From Cytophagales bacterium (lineage in GTDB: Bacteria > Bacteroidota > Bacteroidia > Cytophagales > Cyclobacteriaceae): DNA of 64,000 nucleotides. How positions within the stretch are numbered: the stretch's first letter is position 1; each line of letters opens with the position of its first letter. The notes beneath the pieces were generated by a model. The model was not told where the DNA came from. It was given only the letters and a program-made list of their open reading frames with translations, and did not search any database. Position numbers and translations under genes: made by a program. Of this stretch, positions 26,077 to 35,544 are shown piece by piece. Location: the NCBI GenBank assembly GCA_017303805.1, contig JAFLBQ010000008.1:212602-276601 (forward strand), in the 5' to 3' direction.

Positions 26077-26852
26077 TAGTTTATCGATTCAATTTCTGTT
26101 TTATAGTCTTTAAAGGCCCGGTAAATCCCTGAAGCAATCAGGTCTTGCCCGTTTTCGCTTGCTAAAAATTCTTCTTCTTTTTGGTGCGATAAAAACCCGG
26201 TTTCAATCAACACGCTGGGGGTGGTTGTCATCCATAAAACTAAAAACCCGGCTTGCTTTACGCCACGGCTGTAGCGCCCCGCCTTATTTTTAAATTGCTC
26301 TTCTACTTTTTGAGCAAACCGCAAACTATTTACCTGGTAGGCGCTTTGGTTCAGCGAAAAAAGGATGTACGACTCCGGGCTTGAAGGATCAAAACCTTCG
26401 TACTTCTCTTTATAATTTTCGTCCATCAGAATAACCGAGTTCTCGCGCTTGGCCACTTCAAAGTTGCTGTTGTCTTTATGCAAGCCCATCACAAAAGTTT
26501 CGGTACCGTAAGCATTTGCGCCCACAATGGAGTTGGCATGAATGCTCATAAACAAATCGGCTTTACTTTTATTAGCAACCCCGGCCCGGTCTTGCAATTC
26601 GATAAACTTATCGGTTTTGCGGGTATAAATCACCTTCACATCCGGAATGTTCTCCTCAATGTATTTTCCGGCTTTCAAGGCGATCTTTAGCACCACATCT
26701 TTTTCTTTAGCAAACTTACCGATGGTACCTGGGTCTTTACCACCATGGCCGGCATCAATTACAATCGTGCGCACTTTAAAATCCCTGCCAAACGAAAAAA
26801 GGGGTAAGGTGGCCAGGGCTGACGATTTTAAAATAAACTCTCTTCTTTTCAT
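26076..26852 (-). CDS. N-acetylmuramoyl-L-alanine amidase (Amidase_3)
   Basis: The 258-residue protein has the zinc-amidase motifs: His in IDAGHGGKDPGTIG, Glu in the following helix, His in SIHANS, and the catalytic Glu in LIETGFLSH. It cuts the bond between muramic acid and the L-Ala of stem peptides. The N-terminus MKRREFILKSSALATLPLF resembles a Tat signal (RRxFI followed by Lys), which fits E. coli AmiA and AmiC, both Tat substrates. The Tat assignment is inference. The gene leads an operon with mlaD and the carboxyltransferase and is divergent from lptD. Confidence 0.93.
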   Translation of the reverse strand: MKRREFILKSSALATLPLFSFGRDFKVRTIVIDAGHGGKDPGTIGKFAKEKDVVLKIALKAGKYIEENIPDVKVIYTRKTDKFIELQDRAGVANKSKADLFMSIHANSIVGANAYGTETFVMGLHKDNSNFEVAKRENSVILMDENYKEKYEGFDPSSPESYILFSLNQSAYQVNSLRFAQKVEEQFKNKAGRYSRGVKQAGFLVLWMTTTPSVLIETGFLSHQKEEEFLASENGQDLIASGIYRAFKDYKTEIESIN

Positions 26853-26942
26853 ACCGGGTGCTTACGTAAGAGTGACGGAAAGTTTAGCAAGGTTATTGCT
26901 TTTGAGCTGAGCCTGGATTTGATATTCTTCACTGGTGTTCCG

Positions 26943-29777
26943 ATGTCTGAAGTATTTGCAATAACTTTACACAAAGTTGTGAATTTTTCGCTAAAAGCTA
27001 AACCCTTGATCCTCAACCAAAGGCCGGTAGGTCTTGTCCTATGCTTCGCTTTTTGTCTTCTCACAGTGGGTGCGTTTAGTGCCTTTGGCCAGGTAGAGCG
27101 CCCCTTGCGAACTCCGGCCCGGCTTCCTGTTAAGCAAGACTCGCTCCAAAAGCTTCCGGTTGCTGATACATTGAAGACTAAGCCCGACTCGTTGCAGGCG
27201 AATAAGCCCAAAAGTGATATTGAAACCACGATTATCTATTCTGCCCGCGACTCGATTAACTCTAACCTGCAAAGTAAAATTATTAAACTCTATGGCGATG
27301 CCCATGTAAAGTACGGTATCATCGAGTTGATGGCCGAAGAAATTGTAATCGACTACGAGAAATCTACCATTACGGCTCACAGCCGGGCCGACTCTACCGG
27401 CAGGCATTTAGGGTACCCGGTGTTTATTAACGGGAACGAGAAGTACGAAACCAAAGACATGCTGTACAACTTTAAATCCCGTAAGGCAAAAATTACCGGG
27501 GTAGTAACCAAACAAGGTGAAGGGTTTTTGCATGGCGATGTAGTGTACAAAAACGAAAAGAACGAATTGTTCACCATCGACAATGCCTATACTACCTGCG
27601 ACCTGGCCCACCCGCACTTTCGGATTATTTCTAAAAAAGTAAAAGCCATTCCTGGTGACAAAATGGTATCGGGGCCCTTCTACCTGGAGTTTAACGATGT
27701 GCCTACTCCGCTCGGTTTTGCGTTTGGAATTTTTCCGGCCCCGCGCAAAAGTGCATCCGGTATTTTAATGCCGAGCTATGGCGAAGAGCGCAGGCGCGGG
27801 TTCTTTTTAAGACAGGGTGGCTATTTCTTCGATGTGAGCGAATACGTGAAGGTGGCGCTAACGGGCGATGTCTATTCGAAAGGCGGTAGCGCGGTGGCCC
27901 TCAACTCCAACTACAACAAACGCTACCACTACTCGGGTGCATTTAATTTTACGTTCACCAACAACGTAAACAACGAGAAAATTGAAGCTCCCACCAAGTC
28001 GAAAGACTTTCGTATTAGCTGGAGCCATAGCCCGCAAACCAAAGGCACCGGCAGATTTTCTGCATCGGTAAATGCGGCCAGCTCTTCGTATAATACCAAC
28101 AACTTTTTAGGCGTAAACGCCAACGCCCAGTCTGCACGCATCGATCAAACAACGCAAAATCTTAGCTCCAATATTAATTACAGCAAAACGTTTCCGGGTA
28201 CACCTTTTAGCTTAGGGTTAAACCTGCGGCACAACCAAAACCTGGGCACCAAACAGGTTGACTTGCCCTTGCCCGATATGAGTTTTAACGTTAACAACAT
28301 CTATCCATTTAAAAATGCTGAGAAGAGCATGTTTCTGCAAAACCTGAACGTGCGCTACTCGATGAACGGAACCAACCAGCTTACCAACAACCTGGGCAAA
28401 TTGCGGGTAGATGCCAACGGAGTTCTGCAAGACAGCATTGCACCTTTTACGTTCGAGAACCTGCCCTTGTTTTTTCGTAACTCCAGGAAAGGAATCCGCC
28501 ACAGCGTACCCATCAGCACATCGTTTAAAGCCTTTAAATTTTTTACCATTAGCCCCAACCTAAGCTATGACGAACGCTGGTATTTCGATAAGCTGGATTG
28601 GACCTACATAGACTCTACGCGCACGTTTGTTTCAACCAAAGTAGATGGCTTTAACCGGGTATTCAATTACAGCGGTGGTATGAATATGACCACCCGCATT
28701 TATGGAACGTATGTAAGCAAAAACCCGGAGGCACGCATCAAGGCGGTGCGCCATGTTATTAACCCTTCCCTGGGGTATTCATTTCAACCCGATTTTGGTA
28801 CCAGCCGCTACGATTATTACCAGCGCTTTGTAACTACCGATGGAGCCGGAAATCAAACCGTGCAATACAAAGCCCGCCACGAAGGCTACCTGTACGGAAC
28901 CGCTGGCCGCGGCAAGAGCAGCGCAATGAACTTTAGCGTAAATAATAATATCGAAATGAAGGTGCGCAACGCCAAAGACACTGTTGACCGTAAGATTGCA
29001 CTCTTCAACACGCTTTCTATCGGTAGCTCCTACAATTTTTTAGCCGAGTCGTTCAAACTGGCCAACTTTGGTCTGTCGGCCAACACCAACATTTTGCAGG
29101 ACAAAATCAATCTTAATTTCAGCGCCACCTTAGATCCATACCAATACCGGAAGGTGATAACGGACTATACATTGGAGGGCTGTACGGGTTGCATTATTGA
29201 CCGCGAAAACTACGAAGGCGACCCGGCCTTGCTGGTTCCGATTTACACCGAAAAAAGAGTGGACGCCTATGTGTGGAATGCACGACAATTCGGTCGCATT
29301 ACCAACGCGAACTTTGCATTTAGCACCAACCTGAACCCCAAAGGCCAAAAGAGCGATAACACCACCCGCGATAAAATTGGAAAATCGGAAATAAGCGATT
29401 CCGATAAAAAGTTTTTGCTACAGAACCCCGACTCATATGTGGATTTTTCCATTCCCTGGAACCTGCGCATTAGCTATAATGTGGATTACAGCCATCCGGC
29501 AAATCAATCGCCAATGATTACACAGGCAGCGCGTTTTAGTGGCGATATTTCGCTTACACAAAAATGGAAGATAACGTACAACTCGGGCTACGATTTCAAA
29601 AGCAAAGAATTTACACAAACTCAACTTGGCCTTAACCGCGATTTGCACTGCTGGCAGATGAGCCTTAGCTGGACTCCCTTTGGCCGCTATCAATCGTATA
29701 ACTTCTCGCTTGGCGTTAAATCTTCGCTGTTGCGCGATTTAAAGTTAGACCGCCAACGGAGCTTCTTCGACAATTAA
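26943..29777 (+). CDS. lptD: LPS-assembly protein LptD (OstA)
   Basis: The ATG at 26943 is preferred over a TTG eight codons upstream. The mature N-terminus is preceded by a hydrophobic signal ([22 protein letters not shown]). Residues 80-230 match the OstA/LptD beta-jellyroll ([21 protein letters not shown], then [15 protein letters not shown]). The rest is a long amphipathic beta-barrel ending near [20 protein letters not shown]. The barrel is about 600 residues with many aromatic-ended strands. LptD, plugged by LptE, inserts lipopolysaccharide into the outer leaflet. The stop overlaps the convergent lysS by four bases. Confidence 0.93.
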   Translation: MSEVFAITLHKVVNFSLKAKPLILNQRPVGLVLCFAFCLLTVGAFSAFGQVERPLRTPARLPVKQDSLQKLPVADTLKTKPDSLQANKPKSDIETTIIYSARDSINSNLQSKIIKLYGDAHVKYGIIELMAEEIVIDYEKSTITAHSRADSTGRHLGYPVFINGNEKYETKDMLYNFKSRKAKITGVVTKQGEGFLHGDVVYKNEKNELFTIDNAYTTCDLAHPHFRIISKKVKAIPGDKMVSGPFYLEFNDVPTPLGFAFGIFPAPRKSASGILMPSYGEERRRGFFLRQGGYFFDVSEYVKVALTGDVYSKGGSAVALNSNYNKRYHYSGAFNFTFTNNVNNEKIEAPTKSKDFRISWSHSPQTKGTGRFSASVNAASSSYNTNNFLGVNANAQSARIDQTTQNLSSNINYSKTFPGTPFSLGLNLRHNQNLGTKQVDLPLPDMSFNVNNIYPFKNAEKSMFLQNLNVRYSMNGTNQLTNNLGKLRVDANGVLQDSIAPFTFENLPLFFRNSRKGIRHSVPISTSFKAFKFFTISPNLSYDERWYFDKLDWTYIDSTRTFVSTKVDGFNRVFNYSGGMNMTTRIYGTYVSKNPEARIKAVRHVINPSLGYSFQPDFGTSRYDYYQRFVTTDGAGNQTVQYKARHEGYLYGTAGRGKSSAMNFSVNNNIEMKVRNAKDTVDRKIALFNTLSIGSSYNFLAESFKLANFGLSANTNILQDKINLNFSATLDPYQYRKVITDYTLEGCTGCIIDRENYEGDPALLVPIYTEKRVDAYVWNARQFGRITNANFAFSTNLNPKGQKSDNTTRDKIGKSEISDSDKKFLLQNPDSYVDFSIPWNLRISYNVDYSHPANQSPMITQAARFSGDISLTQKWKITYNSGYDFKSKEFTQTQLGLNRDLHCWQMSLSWTPFGRYQSYNFSLGVKSSLLRDLKLDRQRSFFDN

Positions 29778-31504
29778 TTAAGCCAGCCTTCAATCTCTTG
29801 CAGTGTAGGATTTTGCACGGCATCCAGCTTTAACTTTTTGCGCATACCCGGAATGTCGTTAAAAAGCTTGGTAGCTTTAATGCCTTTTAGTTGTTCTGTG
29901 GTATGAATGCCCAGCTTATTAAGAATTGGCAGTAACTCTGCACGCACTCCAATAGCTACAAAATCGGCCTCGGTACTGGCTTCGGCTTTCTTCTCAGGCT
30001 TCATCTGCGGAAAGAAGATCACATCCTGAATAGAAGGTGAATTGGTCATCACCATCGATAAACGATCGATGCCAATACCTAAACCGGCTGTGGGCGGCAT
30101 GCCATATTCCAGTGCGCGAAGAAAATCTTCGTCCAGAGTCATGGCTTCTTCATCGCCCCGCTTGCCTAACTCTAATTGTTCTTCAAAACGCTCGCGCTGG
30201 TCCAGCGGGTCGTTCAATTCCGAAAAGGAATTACAAATCTCTTTGCGGTTACAAATGGCTTCGAAGCGCTCTACCAAACCCGGCTTGCTGCGATGTTTTT
30301 TAGCCAGGGGCGACATCTCGAGCGGGTAATCGGTAATAAAAGTCGGTTGAATCAGGTTGGGTTCGCACTTCTCGCCAAAAATCTGGTCGATGAGTTTTCC
30401 TTTGCCCATGGTTGCATCCATAGGTACTTGCAACTTTTTGCAGGTATCGCGCAAGGCCGCTTCATCCATTTGCGAAATGTCGATACCGGTAAAGTGCTGT
30501 ATGGCCTCATACATGGTAAACCGTTTCCACGGCCGCTTAAAATCTATCAGGTTTTCACCCACTTTTACTTCGGTGGTTCCGTGCAGATCCAACGCAACCT
30601 TCTCAATCATCTCCTCTACTAGGTCCATCATCCAATAGTAATCTTTGTAGGCTACGTACAATTCTACCTGGGTAAACTCGGGGTTGTGGAAGCGCGACAT
30701 GCCTTCGTTGCGGAAGTCTTTCGAAAATTCGTACACCCCATTAAAGCCGCCTACAATCAATCGCTTTAAGTACAACTCGTTCGCAATACGCAGGTACAAG
30801 GTCATATCTAACGTATTGTGATGCGTTTTGAAGGGTTTGGCCGCAGCCCCGCCATACAAAGGCTGTAGTATGGGCGTTTCCACTTCCAGGTAGCCTTTGT
30901 TGTTCAGGTACTCGCGCATGGAGTTTACCAGTTTTGTGCGTTTGATAAACGCATCGCGCACGTGGGGATTTACTACCAGATCGACATAGCGCTGGCGGTA
31001 GCGTTGCTCCGGGTCGGTAAATGCATCGTGTACCGTTACATTGCCTTGCTCGTCTTTTGTTTCTTTTACAATCGGCAACGGCTTTAACGACTTCGATAAA
31101 ATTTTAAAACTGGTAACATGAATGGAAATTTCTCCGGTTTGTGTTGTAAACACAAAACCCTTTACGCCAATGATGTCGCCAATATCCAACAGCTTTTTAA
31201 ATACGGTGTTGTAAATTGTTTTATTATCGCCCGGGCAAAGGTCATCTCTGCGAAAATAAACCTGAATGCGCCCGGTCTCGTCTTGCAGTTCGGCAAACGA
31301 GGCGTTGCCCATAACCCTGCGCGACATAATTCGCCCGGCAATGGCAACATCTTTATACTCTATTTTCTGATTAGGATAATGAAGGTGTATTTCCTGTGCG
31401 GAGGTGTTTACCTCGAACAATTCGGCCGGGTAAGGATTAATACCCAGTTTTAGTAATTCCTGAAGGCTTTGTCTGCGGATGAGTTCTTGTTCGCTTAACT
31501 GCAT
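29774..31504 (-). CDS. lysS: Lysyl-tRNA synthetase, class II
   Basis: The 576-residue protein has the N-terminal OB-fold ([24 protein letters not shown] region) and the class II catalytic core: motif 2 [19 protein letters not shown], and motif 3 [13 protein letters not shown]. Most bacterial LysS proteins end near motif 3 at about 500 residues. Here an extra 70-residue C-terminal helical extension follows ([20 protein letters not shown] onward), with a helix-hairpin-helix look, similar to other Bacteroidota LysS as recalled. It charges tRNA-Lys. A -7 promoter element lies 23 bases upstream. Confidence 0.96.
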   Translation of the reverse strand: MQLSEQELIRRQSLQELLKLGINPYPAELFEVNTSAQEIHLHYPNQKIEYKDVAIAGRIMSRRVMGNASFAELQDETGRIQVYFRRDDLCPGDNKTIYNTVFKKLLDIGDIIGVKGFVFTTQTGEISIHVTSFKILSKSLKPLPIVKETKDEQGNVTVHDAFTDPEQRYRQRYVDLVVNPHVRDAFIKRTKLVNSMREYLNNKGYLEVETPILQPLYGGAAAKPFKTHHNTLDMTLYLRIANELYLKRLIVGGFNGVYEFSKDFRNEGMSRFHNPEFTQVELYVAYKDYYWMMDLVEEMIEKVALDLHGTTEVKVGENLIDFKRPWKRFTMYEAIQHFTGIDISQMDEAALRDTCKKLQVPMDATMGKGKLIDQIFGEKCEPNLIQPTFITDYPLEMSPLAKKHRSKPGLVERFEAICNRKEICNSFSELNDPLDQRERFEEQLELGKRGDEEAMTLDEDFLRALEYGMPPTAGLGIGIDRLSMVMTNSPSIQDVIFFPQMKPEKKAEASTEADFVAIGVRAELLPILNKLGIHTTEQLKGIKATKLFNDIPGMRKKLKLDAVQNPTLQEIEGWLN

Positions 31505-31527
31505 GGTTCTGTAAACTAATTGAAGGG

Positions 31528-31535
31528 CAAAGGTA
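31528..31535 (-). promoter_or_regulatory. Predicted -7 promoter element for lysS
   Basis: On the minus strand TACCTTTG matches TAnnTTTG exactly and lies 23 bases before the lysS ATG. No clear -33 element is seen at the usual spacing. Confidence 0.45.
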
Positions 31536-31550
31536 GTAAAAGCTGCCTAA

Positions 31551-31600
31551 GTTACTGGGTACTGGGTGCCTGTTACCAGCAGCCGGTGGCCGGTAACTGG
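31551..31600. repeat. Word-type imperfect palindrome, GTTACC/GGTAAC family, 3' side of proline dehydrogenase
   Basis: The segment repeats the words GTTACTGG, TACTGGGT, GTTACCAG and GGTAACTGG. GTTACC (31572-31577) pairs with GGTAAC (31592-31597) as a small stem. The same words recur at 32808-32856 on the other side of the proline dehydrogenase gene. Confidence 0.55.
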
Positions 31601-31603
31601 AAA

Positions 31604-32785
31604 CTATTTCCCTTTCCTTCTTGCAATCTCTTTTCGGATCAGCGTAAGCTCCCGGCTACTTTGCCCGGCAACAGACGTATTTTCTGCTGCTCTTCTTATC
31701 AGATAAGGCATTACCAACTCCACCGGGCCATAGGGCACGTATTTGGCTACGTTGTAGCCGGCCTTGGCCAAATTGAATGAGATGTTATCGCTCATTCCCA
31801 AAAGTTGGGCAAACCAAACCCGGCTATCATTATTTTTTAATCCGTGCTTGTCCATCAACACAGTTAAATACTGGTTGCTGTATTCGTTGTGCGAGCCACA
31901 CACTAAGCTAATGCGTTGCTTGTTATCCAAACAAAACGCAAGGCTCTTGTTAAAGGCATCATCGGTAGCTTGTTTGGTGGGCCAGATGGGATTTTCGTAG
32001 CCTAATTTTTTGGCGCGGGCTGCTTCCTTTTCCATGTAGGCGCCCCGCACCATTTTTACGCCCAGGTAATAGTTGTGCATGGCCGCATCGTGAAAGGCAT
32101 TGCGCAAATTATCGGGCATATCCTGGCGGTACATCTGAAACGTATTGAATACGATGGCCTGCTTTTGATTGTACTTGCGCATCATCTCCCGCGCCACCTT
32201 GTCAATCGGGTTTTGGATCCAACTGTCCTCGGCATCAATCATTACCGGCACTCCATACGCATGCGCCCGGGCACAAATGCGTTCCACCCGATCATGAAAA
32301 TGCGCAAAGGCTTCCTGCTCCTGGTTGCTCAGCGGTTGTTTACTTTGTACTTTTTCCAACAAGGGCATGGTAGCCAAACCGGTGCACTTAAAAACCGTAA
32401 ATGGTATGGCCGCATTGTTGCGAGCCTGCTCAACGGTTTTCAAAATCTCTTCGGTAGTAGAATCAAAGCCGGCCTCATCGTGCGCCCCTTCGGCCGAAAA
32501 ATCGAGAATGGCGCCCACATGAAATTTGCTTAACGTTTGAATTGTGCGGGCGCTTTGCGCGATGGTTTCGCCCCCACAAAAATGCTGGAACACGGTAGCA
32601 CGAATTAGCCCCTTAACGGGAAGCCGCAACAGGAGTCCTAATTTTGCGAGGCCCGTAGCCATAGCCGAAATCCACGGGTGGTTGACGATTGAAAAAATAA
32701 AGTGAGCTTTTTTAAGTTCCGGGTCAGACTTATACGAGAAAGCTACTTCGGTATTATCGAACTGAATCTTGGGTTGGATTTCCAT
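31604..32785 (-). CDS. Proline dehydrogenase (monofunctional)
   Basis: The 393-residue protein is a monofunctional PRODH. It carries MIDAEDSWIQNP, FNTFQMYRQDMP, and the FAD/substrate signature KMVRGAYMEKE, and ends with YVPYGPVELVMPYLIRRAAENT, the last a typical PRODH helix. It oxidises proline to pyrroline-5-carboxylate with transfer of electrons to quinones at the membrane. The P5C dehydrogenase half is absent, so a separate gene must supply it. GTTACC/GGTAAC word repeats lie on both sides of the gene. It reads away from aroB, with a -7 element 16 bases upstream. Confidence 0.95.
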   Translation of the reverse strand: MEIQPKIQFDNTEVAFSYKSDPELKKAHFIFSIVNHPWISAMATGLAKLGLLLRLPVKGLIRATVFQHFCGGETIAQSARTIQTLSKFHVGAILDFSAEGAHDEAGFDSTTEEILKTVEQARNNAAIPFTVFKCTGLATMPLLEKVQSKQPLSNQEQEAFAHFHDRVERICARAHAYGVPVMIDAEDSWIQNPIDKVAREMMRKYNQKQAIVFNTFQMYRQDMPDNLRNAFHDAAMHNYYLGVKMVRGAYMEKEAARAKKLGYENPIWPTKQATDDAFNKSLAFCLDNKQRISLVCGSHNEYSNQYLTVLMDKHGLKNNDSRVWFAQLLGMSDNISFNLAKAGYNVAKYVPYGPVELVMPYLIRRAAENTSVAGQSSRELTLIRKEIARRKGK

Positions 32786-32801
32786 AAGAACAAATCGGCT
32801 G

Positions 32802-32809
32802 CAAATATA
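32802..32809 (-). promoter_or_regulatory. Predicted -7 promoter element for proline dehydrogenase
   Basis: TATATTTG on the minus strand matches TAnnTTTG exactly, 16 bases before the ATG. The palindrome at 32808-32856 begins inside its upstream spacer, where the -33 element should lie. Confidence 0.45.
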
Positions 32810-32856
32810 CCAGTTACCCGTTAACCCTAAACGAAGTAGCTGGTAAACGGTAAACC
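32808..32856. repeat. Word-type imperfect palindrome, GTTACC/GGTAAC family, 5' side of proline dehydrogenase
   Basis: ACCAGTTACCCGTTAAC on the left pairs imperfectly with CTGGTAAACGGTAAAC on the right. It shares its words with the repeat at 31551-31600. It lies between the divergent promoters of proline dehydrogenase and aroB. Confidence 0.5.
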
Positions 32857-32914
32857 CACAAAACTTTCAGTTAAAGACAATAATTGCCGTATTTTGTTTG
32901 CACTAATTTTTTGT

Positions 32915-33946
32915 ATGCCTCAAATTATTATCCGGCAACAGCCGGGCGAACTTATTACGGAATTCTTAAGCAGGAACACTTATTCGCACCTGGTGGTTCT
33001 TGCCGATGAGAATACTGCCGTGCAATGCTATCCGTTACTCGAAAAAAATCTGCCCCCACATCGGGTTATTACGGTGGCTGCCGGTGAAGAGAATAAAAAC
33101 CTGGCTACCTGCAGCACCGTTTGGGAACAACTTACCACCCTGCGGCTTGACCGCCACAGTTTACTGGTGATTGTGGGCGGAGGCGTGCTTGGCGACCTGG
33201 GCGGATTTTGTGCGGCAACCTATAAACGCGGAATTGACTTTGTGCTGGTGCCCACTACGCTACTGGCGCAGGCCGATGCCAGCGTGGGTGGCAAACTGGG
33301 TATCGATTTTATGGGTTTCAAAAACCACATCGGGGTGTTTTGCGAACCGGCAGCCACTCTCATCAGCCCGGCCTTCTTAAAAACTTTACCCCACCGCGAG
33401 TTGCGATCGGGGTTTGCCGAGGTAATAAAACATTGCATTATTTCGGATGGCGCCATGTGGGATGTGCTGCGCAAAAAAAAACTGGAGCAGCAGGATTGGC
33501 AAACGTTGTTAACGCACTCCGTGGATTTTAAACGGGGGGTAGTAGCTACCGACCCGAAAGAAAAGGGCCTGCGAAAGATTTTAAACTTTGGACATACCGT
33601 GGGCCACGCAGTGGAAAGTTATTTTCTGGAATCGGGGCACCGGCTCTTTCATGGCGAAGCAATTGCTGCAGGCATGATTGCCGAAGCAGGCATAGCCTGC
33701 GCCAAGCAGCTTTTAAAAGTTTCGGAGCGCGATGAGATTGCAGCCTATATTAAATCGGTTTATCCGAAAGTTATGTTACCCGCCAGCCAACCGCTGTTGG
33801 AATTAATGACTCAGGATAAGAAAAACAAAGGCAATAAAATCTTAATGGCCTTGCCGGATGGAATTGGCAAAGCCCGGTGGGATGTGGAAACTACCCCGGA
33901 AGAGATTGAAGCAGCACTCGATTACTATCAGGAATGTTACACATAA
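32915..33946 (+). CDS. aroB: 3-dehydroquinate synthase
   Basis: The protein has about 343 residues from the ATG at 32915; a TTG seven codons upstream adds nothing conserved. The AroB core is clear: GGGVLGDLGGFCAATYKRG (NAD binding), PTTLLAQADASVGGK, NFGHTVGHAVES and HGEAIAAGM, the last two carrying zinc ligands. It makes dehydroquinate from DAHP in the shikimate pathway. aroA lies 277 bases downstream, separated by a minus-strand YtxH-like gene, so the two are linked but not in one operon. Its last ten bases overlap that small gene. Confidence 0.97.
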   Translation: MPQIIIRQQPGELITEFLSRNTYSHLVVLADENTAVQCYPLLEKNLPPHRVITVAAGEENKNLATCSTVWEQLTTLRLDRHSLLVIVGGGVLGDLGGFCAATYKRGIDFVLVPTTLLAQADASVGGKLGIDFMGFKNHIGVFCEPAATLISPAFLKTLPHRELRSGFAEVIKHCIISDGAMWDVLRKKKLEQQDWQTLLTHSVDFKRGVVATDPKEKGLRKILNFGHTVGHAVESYFLESGHRLFHGEAIAAGMIAEAGIACAKQLLKVSERDEIAAYIKSVYPKVMLPASQPLLELMTQDKKNKGNKILMALPDGIGKARWDVETTPEEIEAALDYYQECYT

Positions 33947-34125
33947 TGTGCATCAGAATCATCGAAAGCTGCCCTCTGCTTGTTAAGCGCTTGCTTCAGA
34001 TCATCGGCTTTTTTAGAAACAAACGCTTTTGTTTTCTTTCCGCGATCGCCCGTTAGCAACCAGGCGGCCAGCAAGGCTCCACCTGCTACCCCCAATCCAA
34101 TCATTAGTTTTTTAGTTGTTGTCAT
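33937..34125 (-). CDS. YtxH-like small membrane protein
   Basis: The 62-residue protein has one N-terminal membrane helix (MIGLGVAGGALLAAWLL) and a charged tail with TGDRGKKTKAFVSKKADDLKQAL, the general shape of YtxH-domain proteins, linked to general stress in Bacillus. It has an ATG start and overlaps the aroB stop by ten bases. The alternative reading is a chance frame, but the Lys-rich amphipathic tail and membrane helix are well formed, and it fills the gap between the two shikimate genes. No partner gene is nearby. Confidence 0.72.
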   Translation of the reverse strand: MTTTKKLMIGLGVAGGALLAAWLLTGDRGKKTKAFVSKKADDLKQALNKQRAAFDDSDAHYV

Positions 34126-34222
34126 ACTTTGTAAAACTCTAACTCAAATTAAATTGTTTCATTGCCTCATAAAAAATCTCTCATAAAAATTATTTTTAAC
34201 ACCTACTTAACGTACCCTCATT

Positions 34223-35458
34223 TTGGCACCTTGCATTCAACTTCTAAAGACTTCTACGCTACGCGGCACCACCCATAAGCTCTCTTCTTCCAAAAGCATT
34301 AGCAACCGGGCTTTGATTTTAAAAGCCCTTAGCGGAACCCAATCGACTGTTAGTAATCTTTCGGATGCCCGCGATACGGTGCTGATGACCAACCTGGTTA
34401 ACAGCCCCGATCGGATAATTGATGTGATGGATGCCGGCACCACCATGCGGTTTCTTACGGCCTACTTTGCCATCACCAATCAACATAAAGTGCTTACCGG
34501 AACTGCCCGCATGAAGGAGCGGCCCATAGGTATTTTAGTGGACGCGCTCAGAAAAGTAGGCGCCACCATCAGCTACATCGAAAAAGAAGGCTTTCCACCC
34601 ATCGAAATAAAAGGTTTTGAAAAGCAAACTGCCGCAGTCCTCACCATTCCGGGCAACGTGAGCAGCCAATATATTTCTGCATTAATGATGGTGGCACCAC
34701 TGCTGCCGCAAGGGCTTACCCTAACCCTTACGGGAAAAACAGGAAGTGTGCCCTACATAGAAATGACTGCTGCCCTGATGAAACAGTTTGGTGTAATTCC
34801 GGAAATAGACCTGAAGGCACAAACCATCCGGATAGCTACGGCAACGTACCAAACCAGCCACGTGGTAGTGGAAGCAGATTGGTCGGCCATCAGTTATTGG
34901 TATGGCTTTACGGCCCTGGCACGGCAGGCCGAAATCACCTTGCCAAATGTCTCGTCCAACTCGCTGCAGGGCGACCGGGTAATTGCAACGATTATGGAGA
35001 AATTAGGGGTGCGCTCCACCTTTAAAGACAATCAACTTATTCTTACCCAACAGGCTGCCGCATCAACATTGGTTTGGGATTTTAAAGATTGCCCCGACCT
35101 GGCCCAAACAGTGGTGCCGGTGTGTGCAGTAAAAGGCATTACCGGTGAATTTACGGGGCTGGAAAGTTTGCGCATAAAAGAAACCGATAGGATTGCGGCT
35201 CTACAAAATGAAATTGCAAAAGTTGGGGCCACACTAACTGAACCTGAAACCGGGAAATGGATTTTAGTACCGGGAAAAATTCCAACTTCTGAAATTACAA
35301 TTGATACGTACCACGATCACCGTATGGCGATGGGCTTTGCGCCCTGGGCTACTTTAACAGATCTGCTAATTAACGATCCCAGTGTAGTGAATAAATCGTA
35401 TCCGGGCTTTTGGGCGGATGTGAACTCGGTGGGAATAGAAATAGTCCATAGTAATTAG
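34223..35458 (+). CDS. aroA: 5-enolpyruvylshikimate-3-phosphate synthase
   Basis: The 411-residue protein follows the EPSP synthase pattern: SSSKSISNRALIL near residue 21 (phosphate-binding Lys/Ser/Arg), DAGTTMRFL, TGTARMKERPIGILV and DTYHDHRMAMGF near the C-terminus. It joins shikimate-3-phosphate and PEP. TTG at 34223 is the only start that keeps the N-terminal strand, and there is a near-consensus -7 element (TATTTTTA, 34191-34198) upstream. The Gly of DAGTTMRF, whose substitution affects glyphosate response in other species, is normal. The last codons contain the words of the palindrome that follows. Confidence 0.95.
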   Translation: MAPCIQLLKTSTLRGTTHKLSSSKSISNRALILKALSGTQSTVSNLSDARDTVLMTNLVNSPDRIIDVMDAGTTMRFLTAYFAITNQHKVLTGTARMKERPIGILVDALRKVGATISYIEKEGFPPIEIKGFEKQTAAVLTIPGNVSSQYISALMMVAPLLPQGLTLTLTGKTGSVPYIEMTAALMKQFGVIPEIDLKAQTIRIATATYQTSHVVVEADWSAISYWYGFTALARQAEITLPNVSSNSLQGDRVIATIMEKLGVRSTFKDNQLILTQQAAASTLVWDFKDCPDLAQTVVPVCAVKGITGEFTGLESLRIKETDRIAALQNEIAKVGATLTEPETGKWILVPGKIPTSEITIDTYHDHRMAMGFAPWATLTDLLINDPSVVNKSYPGFWADVNSVGIEIVHSN

Positions 35459-35460
35459 TC

Positions 35461-35532
35461 CAAAGTCTAAAGTCCATAGTCCTTTGTATAGAGATATTAG
35501 CCTATACTTTAGACTATGGACTTTAGACTTTG
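35461..35532. repeat. Perfect 21-bp inverted repeat between convergent aroA and M42 peptidase
   Basis: The arms 35461-35481 and 35512-35532 are perfect reverse complements (21 bases) around a 30-base loop that itself holds a GTATAG/CTATAC pair. It is made of the words AGTCCATAGT and GACTTTAGAC. It lies between two converging stop codons (35458 and 35545) and could fold as a bidirectional transcription terminator. AGTCCATAGT occurs again in the last codons of aroA. Confidence 0.85.
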
Positions 35533-35544
35533 AACTTTTATGGA

